From Nocardioides dongkuii (GTDB taxonomy: Bacteria; Actinomycetota; Actinomycetes; Propionibacteriales; Nocardioidaceae), in NCBI RefSeq assembly GCF_014127485.1, contig NZ_CP059903.1:310001-374000 (forward strand): DNA of 64,000 nucleotides. Direction: 5' to 3'. Positions 7,878 through 16,337 of this stretch are shown in pieces; positions within the stretch are counted from its first letter, which is position 1, and every line of letters begins with the position of its first letter. The translations under genes were made by a program, and so were the position numbers. The notes under the pieces are model-generated. The model saw only the letters and a program-made list of their open reading frames with translations. It searched no databases and was not told the DNA's origin.

Positions 7878-9376
7878 GCGGCACCTTCGTCGGCATGCCG
7901 GCGTTCCCCGAGGCCGCCCGCGCGGCGCTCGGCGACACCCAGCTGCGGCACAACCTGGCGCACGCGACCGGGGTGATCCGGGCCAAGCGCTCCAGGCTGG
8001 TCACCGAGGTCGAGGAGTCGATGCCGGAGAGCGGGGGCTGGGAGGCGCTCCGGCTCGCCGGGGCCGGGGTCAAGGACCGGGCGCTGCGCGACCTGGAGAC
8101 CCAGCTGGTGCTCCTCGAGGAGCGGCTGACCGCCGCCGGCGCCACCGTGCACTGGGCCCGCGACGCCGCCGAGGCGAACGCCATCGTGGTCGCCGTCGCG
8201 CAGCGGCACCAGGCCACGGAGGTCGTCAAGGTCAAGTCGATGGTCACCCAGGAGATCGGCCTCAACGAGGCCCTCGAGGCCGAGGGCATCGACGCCTGGG
8301 AGACCGACCTCGCCGAGATCATCGTGCAGCTGGGCGACGACCTGCCCAGTCACATCCTGGTGCCCGCGATCCACCGCAACCGCGCCGAGATCCGCGAGAT
8401 CTTCCTGCGCGAGATGGGCAAGGTGGGCAAGCCCGCCCCCGAGGGGCTCACCGACGAGCCGGCCGTGCTCGCCGGCGCCGCCCGCGAGCACCTGCGCGAG
8501 AAGTTCCTGCGCGCCAAGGTCGCCGTCTCCGGCGCCAACTTCGCGATCGCCGAGACCGGGACCCTGGTGGTGGTCGAGTCCGAGGGCAACGGCCGGATGT
8601 GCCTGACCCTGCCCGAGGTGCTGGTGTCCGTGGTCGGCATCGAGAAGGTGGTCCCGACCTGGGCCGAGCTCGACCCGCTGCTGCGGCTGCTGCCGCGCTC
8701 CTCGACCGGCGAGCGGATGAACCCCTACACCTCCACCTGGTCCGGGGTGACCCCCGGCGACGGACCGCAGGAGGTGCATGTGGTCCTGCTCGACAACGGC
8801 CGCACCCGCGCGCTCGCCGACGACGTCGGCCGCCAGGCGCTGCGCTGCATCCGCTGCTCGGCCTGCCTCAACGTCTGCCCGGTCTACGAGCGCACCGGCG
8901 GGCACGCGTACGGCTCGGTCTACCCCGGGCCCATCGGCGCGATCCTCAACCCGCTCCTCAAGGGCACCGGCGACCCGCAGACCGACTCGCTGCCCTACGC
9001 CTCGTCGCTGTGCGGCGCCTGCTTCGAGGCCTGCCCGGTCCGGATCGACATCCCCGAGGTGCTCGTCCACCTGCGGTCCAAGGTCGTCGACGGGCACCGC
9101 GACGACACCGTCCCGAAGGCGGAGGCCGTCGCGTTCAAGGGCGCGGCGTACGCCCTCGGGGACTCCCGGCGACTCGCCTGGGCCGAGCGGGCCTCCGGCC
9201 TCGCCGGTCGGGTGATGACGCGCTTCGGACGTACGTCGCTGCCCGGCGGCCGCGCGGCCGCCGGCCGGGTCCCCGGGCCGGGCGTGGGCAAGTGGACCAG
9301 CGCCCGCGACCTGCCCGCCCCGCCCGCGGAGTCCTTCCGCGCCTGGTGGAAGCGCACCGACGGAGGACGACGATGA
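7874..9376 (+). CDS. lutB: Lactate utilisation protein B, iron-sulfur/LUD-domain subunit
   Basis: A 500-residue protein starting at a GTG that overlaps the lutA stop (GTGA). Residues about 60-300 form the LUD domain (VVKVKSMVTQEIGLNEALE, FAIAETGTLVVVESEGNGR). Then come two ferredoxin-type clusters: CIRCSACLNVCPVY at about residue 325 and CGACFEACPVRIDIP at about residue 380. The C-terminal tail ends in SFRAWWKRT. It is the electron-transfer subunit of the L-lactate oxidising LutABC complex. Length and motif order match B. subtilis LutB. An earlier in-frame start exists but reads through unrelated arginine-rich sequence opposite lutA. Confidence 0.93.
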   Translation: MSGTFVGMPAFPEAARAALGDTQLRHNLAHATGVIRAKRSRLVTEVEESMPESGGWEALRLAGAGVKDRALRDLETQLVLLEERLTAAGATVHWARDAAEANAIVVAVAQRHQATEVVKVKSMVTQEIGLNEALEAEGIDAWETDLAEIIVQLGDDLPSHILVPAIHRNRAEIREIFLREMGKVGKPAPEGLTDEPAVLAGAAREHLREKFLRAKVAVSGANFAIAETGTLVVVESEGNGRMCLTLPEVLVSVVGIEKVVPTWAELDPLLRLLPRSSTGERMNPYTSTWSGVTPGDGPQEVHVVLLDNGRTRALADDVGRQALRCIRCSACLNVCPVYERTGGHAYGSVYPGPIGAILNPLLKGTGDPQTDSLPYASSLCGACFEACPVRIDIPEVLVHLRSKVVDGHRDDTVPKAEAVAFKGAAYALGDSRRLAWAERASGLAGRVMTRFGRTSLPGGRAAAGRVPGPGVGKWTSARDLPAPPAESFRAWWKRTDGGRR

Positions 9377-9972
9377 GCTCGGCCCGTGAGGACATCCTGG
9401 GCAGGGTCCGCGCCGCCCTGGCCGACGTGGAGCCCGACCGCGAGCCGGTCGTGGCGCCGCGGCTCGCCGTACGACCGGCCGAGGAGGTCGTCGACCTGTT
9501 CGCCGAGCGGGTCGAGGACTACCGGGCGATCGTCGAGCGGTGCACCCCCGAGCAGCTGGCCGGGAGGGTCGCCGCCGCCGTGCCCCCCGGCGCCTCGGTC
9601 GTGGTGCCGGCCGGTCTCTCGGTCGACGTCGCGGGCGCGGCCGTCGACGACGGCACGCTGACCTCCGCCGACCTCGACGCCCTCGACGTGGTCGTCACCG
9701 ACGCCCGGGTGGGGGTCGCCGAGACCGGCACGATCGTGCTCGACCACACCGCGGGGATGGGCCGCCGGGCGCTCACGCTGGTGCCCGACCGGCACGTCTG
9801 CATCGTCCGCACCGAGCAGGTGGTCGCCGACGTCCCCGACGCCCTGGTGCTCCTCGACCCGGCCCGCCCGCTGACCTGGATCAGCGGACCGTCGGCCACC
9901 AGCGACATCGAGCTCGACCGGGTCGAGGGCGTCCACGGCCCCCGCACGCTGCACGTGATCCTCGTCGGCTGA
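9373..9972 (+). CDS. lutC: Lactate utilisation protein C (LUD domain)
   Basis: A 199-residue LUD-domain protein. It contains SSAREDILGRVRAAL at the N-terminus, VTDARVGVAETGTIVLDH near the middle and RTLHVILVG at the end, all typical of LutC/YkgG. It begins at an ATG overlapping the lutB stop by 4 bp, so the three lut genes form one coupled operon. It is the third component of the lactate-oxidising complex. A gap of 14 bp separates it from the convergent small HTH gene, with no obvious hairpin. Confidence 0.92.
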   Translation: MSSAREDILGRVRAALADVEPDREPVVAPRLAVRPAEEVVDLFAERVEDYRAIVERCTPEQLAGRVAAAVPPGASVVVPAGLSVDVAGAAVDDGTLTSADLDALDVVVTDARVGVAETGTIVLDHTAGMGRRALTLVPDRHVCIVRTEQVVADVPDALVLLDPARPLTWISGPSATSDIELDRVEGVHGPRTLHVILVG

Positions 9973-9986
9973 GCCGACCGGCGTCC

Positions 9987-10220
9987 TCAGACCAGGCCGA
10001 CCCGGACCGCCCGGACCAGGACCTGGGTGTTGTTCTCGAGCCCCCACGCCCGGCGCAGCGAGAGCAGCCGGCGGTTCAGCGTGCTCTCCGAGACGTTGCA
10101 GGCCACGGCCGCCTCGGCCGCGGTCGCGCCGTCGGCCAGCCGGGCCAGGATCCGCAGCGTCAGCTCGTCGGGTCGCTCCAACGGGGGCCTCCTCCATCGC
10201 GGCGCTCTGTAACGATTCAT
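9987..10220 (-). CDS. Small LuxR-type helix-turn-helix protein
   Basis: A 77-residue protein that is almost only a DNA-binding domain. It reads PDELTLRILARLADGATAAEAAVACNVSESTLNRRLLSLRRAWGLENNTQVLVRAVRVGLV, which follows the four-helix GerE/LuxR pattern (LADGATAAEAA, VSESTLNRRL) although the last helix is atypical. No receiver or ligand domain is attached. I take the ATG at 10220; an ATG at 10250 would add ten residues. It diverges from the GH78 gene and may regulate that gene or itself. No function is known to me beyond DNA binding. Confidence 0.7.
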   Translation of the reverse strand: MNRYRAPRWRRPPLERPDELTLRILARLADGATAAEAAVACNVSESTLNRRLLSLRRAWGLENNTQVLVRAVRVGLV

Positions 10221-10343
10221 CAGTCCGCAGGGGATTGTGGCAGTGATCACGCCAGTCCGGAAGCCTCGTCCACGGGTTCCCGCCCTCCGCGGAGGGGTGA
10301 CCGAACACGGTCAACTTGTCTGGAAGCCCTGGCCGGGCCGCTT

Positions 10344-10367
10344 CCACTGTGAAACGGTTCACAGTGG
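10344..10367. promoter_or_regulatory. Palindromic operator upstream of the GH78 gene
   Basis: A 24-bp inverted repeat with perfect 10-bp arms (CCACTGTGAA / TTCACAGTGG) around ACGG. Its core TGTGAAACGGTTCACA (10348-10363) fits both the CRP/GlxR consensus TGTGA-N6-TCACA and a widened LacI-type site. It would overlap the ribosome-binding region of a GTG start at 10371. It is well placed for a start at 10440, and this decided the start chosen. Confidence 0.7.
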
Positions 10368-10439
10368 AGGGTGGTGTCCCGCGCGACGCGCCGGCGCCCC
10401 TCCGTTGCCGACACTGGCTTGAGCGGATGGGAAGACGCA

Positions 10440-13400
10440 GTGACTGGAGTTCTGAGGGACGGGTTGCGACGGAGCACCTCGACGCTGGCGGTGCTGGCCC
10501 TGATGGGCGGCCTCGCCACCGCGGTGCCGCCGTCCGCGGGCGCGGCGAGCCCCGCCGCGACCGCCGCGAGCGCTGCCGCTGAGGCCGCCGAGGTGCAGGT
10601 CTCCGGCCTGACCACCAACGGCCGCACCGACCCGCTGGGCATCCCCGGCGCGACCCCGAGCCTGGGCTGGAAGGCCACCTCGACCGCGCGCGGCGTCGAG
10701 CAGAGCGCCTACCAGGTCCGGGTCGCCTCCGACGAGGACGCGCTGGCCGAGGCCGACGTCTGGGACAGCGGCAAGGTCGCCTCGTCCCGCCAGGTCGACG
10801 TCGCGTACGGCGGGCCCGCGCTGACCTCGCAGACCCGCTACATCTGGCAGGTCCGCACCTGGGACGGCTCGGACACCGAGTCCGCGTGGAGCGAGCCCGC
10901 GTCCTTCGAGACCGGCATGCTCGACGCCTCCGACTGGGACTCGGCGCAGTGGGTCGGGGGAGCGACCGGCGACGAGCTGGCCCGCTGGACCGACTACACC
11001 GCCACCTTCGACTTCCGCATCGACAACCTGGTCTTCGGCACCTACGTCCGCGCCGCGGACCTCAACAACGGCTACATGTGGCAGCTCAACGTGGCCAACG
11101 GGACGCCGCGCTTCCGTCCGCACAAGAAGACCAACGGCGGCTACGCGCTGATGGCCGAGAAGGACATCTCCTCGACGATCTCGGCGGCCGACCTGAGGAC
11201 CGGCTTCCACACGATGGAGGTGACCTTCGACGGGAACCTCATCGTCACCACGCTCGACGGCAAGGAGATCGACCGCCGGACCGACAGCTCCTTCCGGCGC
11301 GGCTTCGTCGGCTTCCGCACCGACACCGCGACCGAGGGCGCCGAGGCGCAGACCGTCCGCGACGTGCGCGTGGTCGCCAAGACCGGCGAGGTCCTCCTCG
11401 ACACCGACTTCGCCTCCGGCGAGAACCCCTTCACCGGCGGGACGCTGACCCCGGAGGGCTACGCCCAGTCGGGCCGCGCCGACACCCTCTGGCGCGTGCC
11501 GGAGGACAACCTGCCGCTGCTGCGCACCGAGTTCGCCACCGAGTCGGGCAAGACGGTCGAGCGGGCCCGCGTGTACGCCACCTCCCGGGGCATCTACGAG
11601 CTCAACCTCAACGGCGAGAAGGTCGGCGACCAGTTCCTCGCCCCCGGCTGGACCGACTACACCAAGCGGTTCCAGCACCAGACCTACGACGTGACCGAAC
11701 AGGTCCGCGGTGGCGCGAACTCCTTCGGCGCCGAGCTGGCCGACGGTTGGTGGTCCGGCCGCCTCGCGCACCTGGGCCGCCGCCTCTACGGCTCCGAGCT
11801 CTCCCTCCTGGCCCGCCTCCGGGTGGACTACACCGACGGCACCAGCCAGTGGGTCGACACGAACAGCGGCTGGACCACCGCCTCGGGTCCCTACACCTTC
11901 ACCGACAACATCGACGGCGAGTCGTACGACGCCCGCCAGGAGCGTGCCGGCTGGGACCAGCCGGGCTACGACGCCACGGGCTGGGGACCGGTGGTGGTCC
12001 GCACCAAGCCGGCGGGCGCGGTCCTGCCGCAGCCCGACGAGCCGGTGCGGGTGCTCGAGGAGCTCCCGGCCGTCGAGAGGACCGAGGCGCCGGCCGGCAG
12101 GTTCATCTACGACGTCGGGCAGAACATGGTCGGCGTCGCCCGGATGAGGATCCAGGGCCAGGCCGGCAAGACGGTCACCATCCGGTACGCCGAGGAGCTC
12201 AACCCCGACGGCAGCATGTACACCGCCAACCTGCGCAGCGCGAAGGTGACCGACCACTACACGTTCGCCGAGGACGGCACGGTCACCTACGAGCCGAAGT
12301 TCACCCAGCACGGGTTCCGCTACATCGAGATCTCGGGTGCGGCCACGCCCCCCGCGGTCGCGGACGTGACCGGCGTGGTCTGGGGCTCGGACCTGCCCGA
12401 CACCGGCGACCTCGAGACGTCCGACCCCATGCTCAACCAGCTGGTCAGCAACATCTCGTGGGGTCAGCGGGGCAACTTCCTCTCCGTCCCGACCGACACC
12501 CCCGCCCGTGACGAGCGGATGGGCTGGACCGGCGACATCAACGTCTTCGCCCCCACCGCGAGCTACCTCACCGACACCCGGGCGTTCCTCACCAAGTGGA
12601 TGGTCGACCTGCGCGACTCCGCGCGGCCGAACGGCGACCTGCCCGGCGTCGCGCCGGAGCTGCCCACCATGCCGCTCGGCGGCGGCGTCGGCTGGTCCGA
12701 CGCCATGATCACCGTCCCCTACGCGGTCTGGCGCGCCCACGGCGACGCCTCCATCGTGCGGGAGAACTACGCCGCCATGGCGAAGTACTTCGACTTCGTC
12801 GAGGCCGGTGCGGGCGCGGACCTGATCGACTCGGCCCGCGGCAGCTACAACGACTGGCTCAACCTCGACGACCCGACCCCGTGCGAGGTGCTGTGCACGG
12901 CGTACTTCGCCGAGGACGCCCGGATGATGGCGGAGATGGCGGAGGAGCTCGGCAAGGACGCCGAGGCAGCGGAGTACGCCGCGCTGTCCACCCGGATCCG
13001 CGCCACCTTCACCGACCAGCTGATCAGCGCCGACGGCACCGTCCGCGGCGACAGCCAGGCGGGCTACGCGATGGCGCTCGGCATGGACCTGGTCGACGAC
13101 CCGGCGCTGCGCACCCGCGTGGCGGAGAAGTTCGTCGCCAAGCTCGCCCGCAGCGGCTACCACCTGAGCACCGGCTTCCTCGGCACGCCGTGGCTGCTGC
13201 CGGCGCTGAGCAGCATCGGCCGCGACGACCTCGCGTACACGATGCTGATGCACAAGGACTACCCGTCCTGGGGCTACGAGGTCGAGATGGGCGCCACCAC
13301 CATGTGGGAGCGCTGGAACTCGATCATGCCCGACGGCTCGTTCGGGCCGGTGGAGATGAACTCCTTCAACCACTACGCCTACGGCGCGGTCGGCGACTGG

Positions 13401-16247
13401 ATGTACCAGAACATCGGTGGCATCCGGGCGCTGGAGCCCGGCTACAAGAAGACCCAGGTGGCTCCGGTCATCGGCGGCGGGCTCACCCACGGCGGGGGCG
13501 ACTACGACTCCGTCTACGGGCCGATCCGCACCGACTGGGAGCTCGCCGGCGACGACGTGGCGCTGACGGTCGAGGTCCCCGTCAACACGACGGCCGAGGT
13601 CGTCCTCCCCGCGGAGAACGCCTACGCGGTCACGGAGAGCGGTGAGCTGCTCGACGACGTCGACGGCGTCACCGGCACGACCGACGACGGCGACACGGTC
13701 ACCGTCACGGTCGGCTCCGGCAGCTACGACTTCGAGGTCTCGGCGGGCAGCGGCCTGCTCGGCTCGGTCCTCGAGGACCTCGAGGCGCTCCGGACGCACG
13801 TCGCCGACCTCGCCGACGAGGGCGACCTCGCGGCGGCGGACCGCACGCACCTCGACGAGGGCGTGGAGGCGGTCACGGGCGACGTGCGCGACGCCCTGCT
13901 CGCCGGCCTCGAGGAGGACGGGGCCACCGTCACCACGAAGCTGGAGTCGGCGCTCGCCGAGCTGCGGACCCTGCGGACCTGGCTGGCCGGATCCGGCGTC
14001 GCCGCCCCCGTGCGGGCCGACCTGGACGGCCGGATGGCCGCGATCGAGGCCGCGCTGGTCCGGGGCGTCACCACGTCGATGGGGGTCACCGTGACCCTGC
14101 CGCCGGTGGCCGGCGCGGTGCTGCCCGGCAGCGCCGTCCAGGGCACCATCGAGGTGACCAACGACGGCACCACGGACCTCACCGCGCTCCGCGGCGAGGT
14201 CGCGGTGCGAGGACTGGGGGAGGCCGCCGTCGAGCTGGCGCGGGTGCCGGCCGGCGAGTCGGTGCAGCTGCCCGTCGCGATCGAGGTCCCGGCGCGCCAG
14301 GACCCCCAGGCGTACGACGCCGTCCTGTCGCTGACCTACACCTCGGGCGAGGACACCTTCACGGTGACCGACACCACGACCGACTGGGTCACGGTCACCT
14401 CCGGGCTGGAGATCGGTGACCTGGCCGTCGCCATCGACGGGGCCGACCGCAGCGAGCACGCGACGGTCACCGTCCCGGTGGCCAACACCGGCACGGCCGA
14501 CGTCCGGGCCCGCGTGGTGCTGACCGTCCCGGACGGCTTCGGCTCGGTGCCCTCGGCGGAGGTGCTCGTCCCCGCCGGTGGCGAGAGCGCGGTCGAGGTG
14601 CCGGTGGTGCTCCCGCTGGACCTGGTCGGCGGTGCCGTCCCCGTGACGGTGGACGTGCGCCGGGCCGGCGCGAGCCTGGTCTCGGCCGAGACCACGGCGA
14701 CGTTCGACCTGCCCCGTCCGCCGACCGCCTACGTCGACCACGTCGACTTCGGGGCCCCGGCCTCGGAGAACGCGCACGGCATCCAGGCCTCGCCCACCAG
14801 CGGCACGAACGTCGAGGCCGGCCTCACGCGGCGCTATGCCAATGCGGGCACGCCCGGCGCGTGGTACTCCGTGACGGTCGACGTCCCTGCGGGGGAGCCG
14901 TTCCTGCTCCGCGGCGTCGAGACCTACGGAGGGCCGACGCCCAAGAAGTACCACGTCTACGTCGACGACGTGCTGGTCAAGACCCAGCTGGTGCCGCGCA
15001 CCGAGAGCGGCCCGGGCATCAAGGTCTACGACGCGCTCCTCTCCGGCCCCGCGGTCGAGGAGAACGACGGCAACGTCCGGATCAAGTTCGAGTACCCCCG
15101 CGACGCCGCCGGCTTCCACGACCCCTCGATCGCGGACCTGTGGGTGCTCAAGGTGCCCGCGGACACGCAGGCGCCGGACGTCTCGGCGTCGGTCGTGAGC
15201 GGCACGGTCGGCGACGCCGGCTGGTACCGCTCGGACGTGGGCGTCGAGGTGAGCGCGGTCGACAACCGGGACGCCACGCCGACCGTGGAGACGGGCGCCG
15301 GCGGCGGGTGGACGCCGTACGCCGGGCCGCTCGCGGTCACCGGTGACGGCGAGCACGAGGTGACCTACCGGGCCACCGACGACGCCGGCAACGCCTCCGC
15401 GGTCCGGACCGCGACCGTGGCCATCGACGCCACGGCGCCGCAGACCACGATGGCGGCGACCCGGGGAGCGGGTGTCGAGGGAGCGGACTCCGCCACCGTG
15501 ACGTTCGCCGCCACGGACGCCACCAGCGGCGTGGCCTCGACGGTCTACCGGGTCGACGGGGGCGAGTGGGCCGCCGTCGGCGACGAGCCGGTGCGGGTCG
15601 AGGGATTCGGCGAGCACGTCGTCGACTTCGCCTCCACCGACGTCGCGGGCAACCCCGAGCCGGTGCGGACGCAGACGGTCAGCCTGGCCGACGTCGACGC
15701 CGTCGCCGCACTGGTCGTGCCCCAGGTCACCGGGGCGGCCAGGCTCGGGTTGACCCTGACCGCCACGCCGGGGTCCTGGAACACCAAGGGCCTGAGCTTC
15801 GACTACCAGTGGCTGCGCGGCGGCTCGCCGGTGCGCGGCGCGACGGGCTCGACCTACCGGCTCTCGGCCGCCGACCTCGGGAAGCGGCTGTCGGTGCGGG
15901 TCACCGCGGCCAAGCCTGGCAAGGAGCCCGGGGTGGCCACGTCGACGGCCACCGCGCCGGTCGCCAAGGCGACCTCGCGCACGAAGCTCACGGTGAACCG
16001 CAGCAAGGTCGCCTCGGGCAAGCCGGTCAAGGTCACGGTGCGGGTCGCCTCGCAGGCGCAGGCCACCGGCAAGGTCGCGGTGCGGGTCGACGGCAAGGTG
16101 GTGGGCAAGGCCAAGGTCCGCAAGGGCAAGGCCGTGATCACGATCAAGGTCCGCGCGACCGGACGTCACAAGGTGACCGCGACGTACCTCGGCTCGCGGA
16201 AGGTGGCGCGGTCCACCTCGGCGCCGCGCACGATCCGGGTCCGGTGA
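10440..16247 (+). CDS. Very large secreted multidomain alpha-L-rhamnosidase (GH78)
   Basis: A 1935-residue protein when started at GTG 10440, which has GGGAAG upstream and leads straight into a signal peptide (TSTLAVLALMGGLATAVPPSAGAASP). A GTG at 10371 would add 23 residues and collide with the operator. The order is an N-terminal Ig-like domain, a LamG-like insert (about residues 185-320), GH78 N-domains, and the GH78 alpha-barrel with RDERMGWTGD (likely acid Glu692) and TTMWERW (likely base Glu957). After these come a helical segment (about 1105-1215), NEW3/Ig-like modules, a carbohydrate-binding-like domain, two OmpL47-type repeats and an Ig-like tail ending in KVTATYLGS..IRVR. It should release L-rhamnose from polymers outside the cell. 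No sortase motif or C-terminal membrane anchor is seen. Confidence 0.9.
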   Translation: MTGVLRDGLRRSTSTLAVLALMGGLATAVPPSAGAASPAATAASAAAEAAEVQVSGLTTNGRTDPLGIPGATPSLGWKATSTARGVEQSAYQVRVASDEDALAEADVWDSGKVASSRQVDVAYGGPALTSQTRYIWQVRTWDGSDTESAWSEPASFETGMLDASDWDSAQWVGGATGDELARWTDYTATFDFRIDNLVFGTYVRAADLNNGYMWQLNVANGTPRFRPHKKTNGGYALMAEKDISSTISAADLRTGFHTMEVTFDGNLIVTTLDGKEIDRRTDSSFRRGFVGFRTDTATEGAEAQTVRDVRVVAKTGEVLLDTDFASGENPFTGGTLTPEGYAQSGRADTLWRVPEDNLPLLRTEFATESGKTVERARVYATSRGIYELNLNGEKVGDQFLAPGWTDYTKRFQHQTYDVTEQVRGGANSFGAELADGWWSGRLAHLGRRLYGSELSLLARLRVDYTDGTSQWVDTNSGWTTASGPYTFTDNIDGESYDARQERAGWDQPGYDATGWGPVVVRTKPAGAVLPQPDEPVRVLEELPAVERTEAPAGRFIYDVGQNMVGVARMRIQGQAGKTVTIRYAEELNPDGSMYTANLRSAKVTDHYTFAEDGTVTYEPKFTQHGFRYIEISGAATPPAVADVTGVVWGSDLPDTGDLETSDPMLNQLVSNISWGQRGNFLSVPTDTPARDERMGWTGDINVFAPTASYLTDTRAFLTKWMVDLRDSARPNGDLPGVAPELPTMPLGGGVGWSDAMITVPYAVWRAHGDASIVRENYAAMAKYFDFVEAGAGADLIDSARGSYNDWLNLDDPTPCEVLCTAYFAEDARMMAEMAEELGKDAEAAEYAALSTRIRATFTDQLISADGTVRGDSQAGYAMALGMDLVDDPALRTRVAEKFVAKLARSGYHLSTGFLGTPWLLPALSSIGRDDLAYTMLMHKDYPSWGYEVEMGATTMWERWNSIMPDGSFGPVEMNSFNHYAYGAVGDWMYQNIGGIRALEPGYKKTQVAPVIGGGLTHGGGDYDSVYGPIRTDWELAGDDVALTVEVPVNTTAEVVLPAENAYAVTESGELLDDVDGVTGTTDDGDTVTVTVGSGSYDFEVSAGSGLLGSVLEDLEALRTHVADLADEGDLAAADRTHLDEGVEAVTGDVRDALLAGLEEDGATVTTKLESALAELRTLRTWLAGSGVAAPVRADLDGRMAAIEAALVRGVTTSMGVTVTLPPVAGAVLPGSAVQGTIEVTNDGTTDLTALRGEVAVRGLGEAAVELARVPAGESVQLPVAIEVPARQDPQAYDAVLSLTYTSGEDTFTVTDTTTDWVTVTSGLEIGDLAVAIDGADRSEHATVTVPVANTGTADVRARVVLTVPDGFGSVPSAEVLVPAGGESAVEVPVVLPLDLVGGAVPVTVDVRRAGASLVSAETTATFDLPRPPTAYVDHVDFGAPASENAHGIQASPTSGTNVEAGLTRRYANAGTPGAWYSVTVDVPAGEPFLLRGVETYGGPTPKKYHVYVDDVLVKTQLVPRTESGPGIKVYDALLSGPAVEENDGNVRIKFEYPRDAAGFHDPSIADLWVLKVPADTQAPDVSASVVSGTVGDAGWYRSDVGVEVSAVDNRDATPTVETGAGGGWTPYAGPLAVTGDGEHEVTYRATDDAGNASAVRTATVAIDATAPQTTMAATRGAGVEGADSATVTFAATDATSGVASTVYRVDGGEWAAVGDEPVRVEGFGEHVVDFASTDVAGNPEPVRTQTVSLADVDAVAALVVPQVTGAARLGLTLTATPGSWNTKGLSFDYQWLRGGSPVRGATGSTYRLSAADLGKRLSVRVTAAKPGKEPGVATSTATAPVAKATSRTKLTVNRSKVASGKPVKVTVRVASQAQATGKVAVRVDGKVVGKAKVRKGKAVITIKVRATGRHKVTATYLGSRKVARSTSAPRTIRVR

Positions 16248-16279
16248 CTGACCTGACCTGAGCACTAGGTCGACCGAAC

Positions 16280-16329
16280 AACGCCGAGTCGGCGCTTGTG
16301 TCCGCGGACACAAGCGCCGACTCGGCGTT
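16280..16329. terminator. Perfect 50-bp palindrome between convergent genes (hairpin family member 2)
   Basis: Two perfect 25-bp arms meet without a loop at 16304/16305. Each arm contains CGCCGAGTCGGCG or its complement plus TTGTGTCCG/CGGACACAA. It lies between the GH78 stop (16247) and the end of the convergent PfkB gene (16338), as expected of a bidirectional terminator. It shares the 13-mer with 6253-6314 and 44544-44622. Confidence 0.75.
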
Positions 16330-16337
16330 CCGGGGGG

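Noticed and set aside
10359..16313. A nearly 2000-codon open frame opposite the GH78 gene
   Set aside because: It has no recognisable domain and typical antisense composition; the plus-strand frame has catalytic motifs and a signal peptide.
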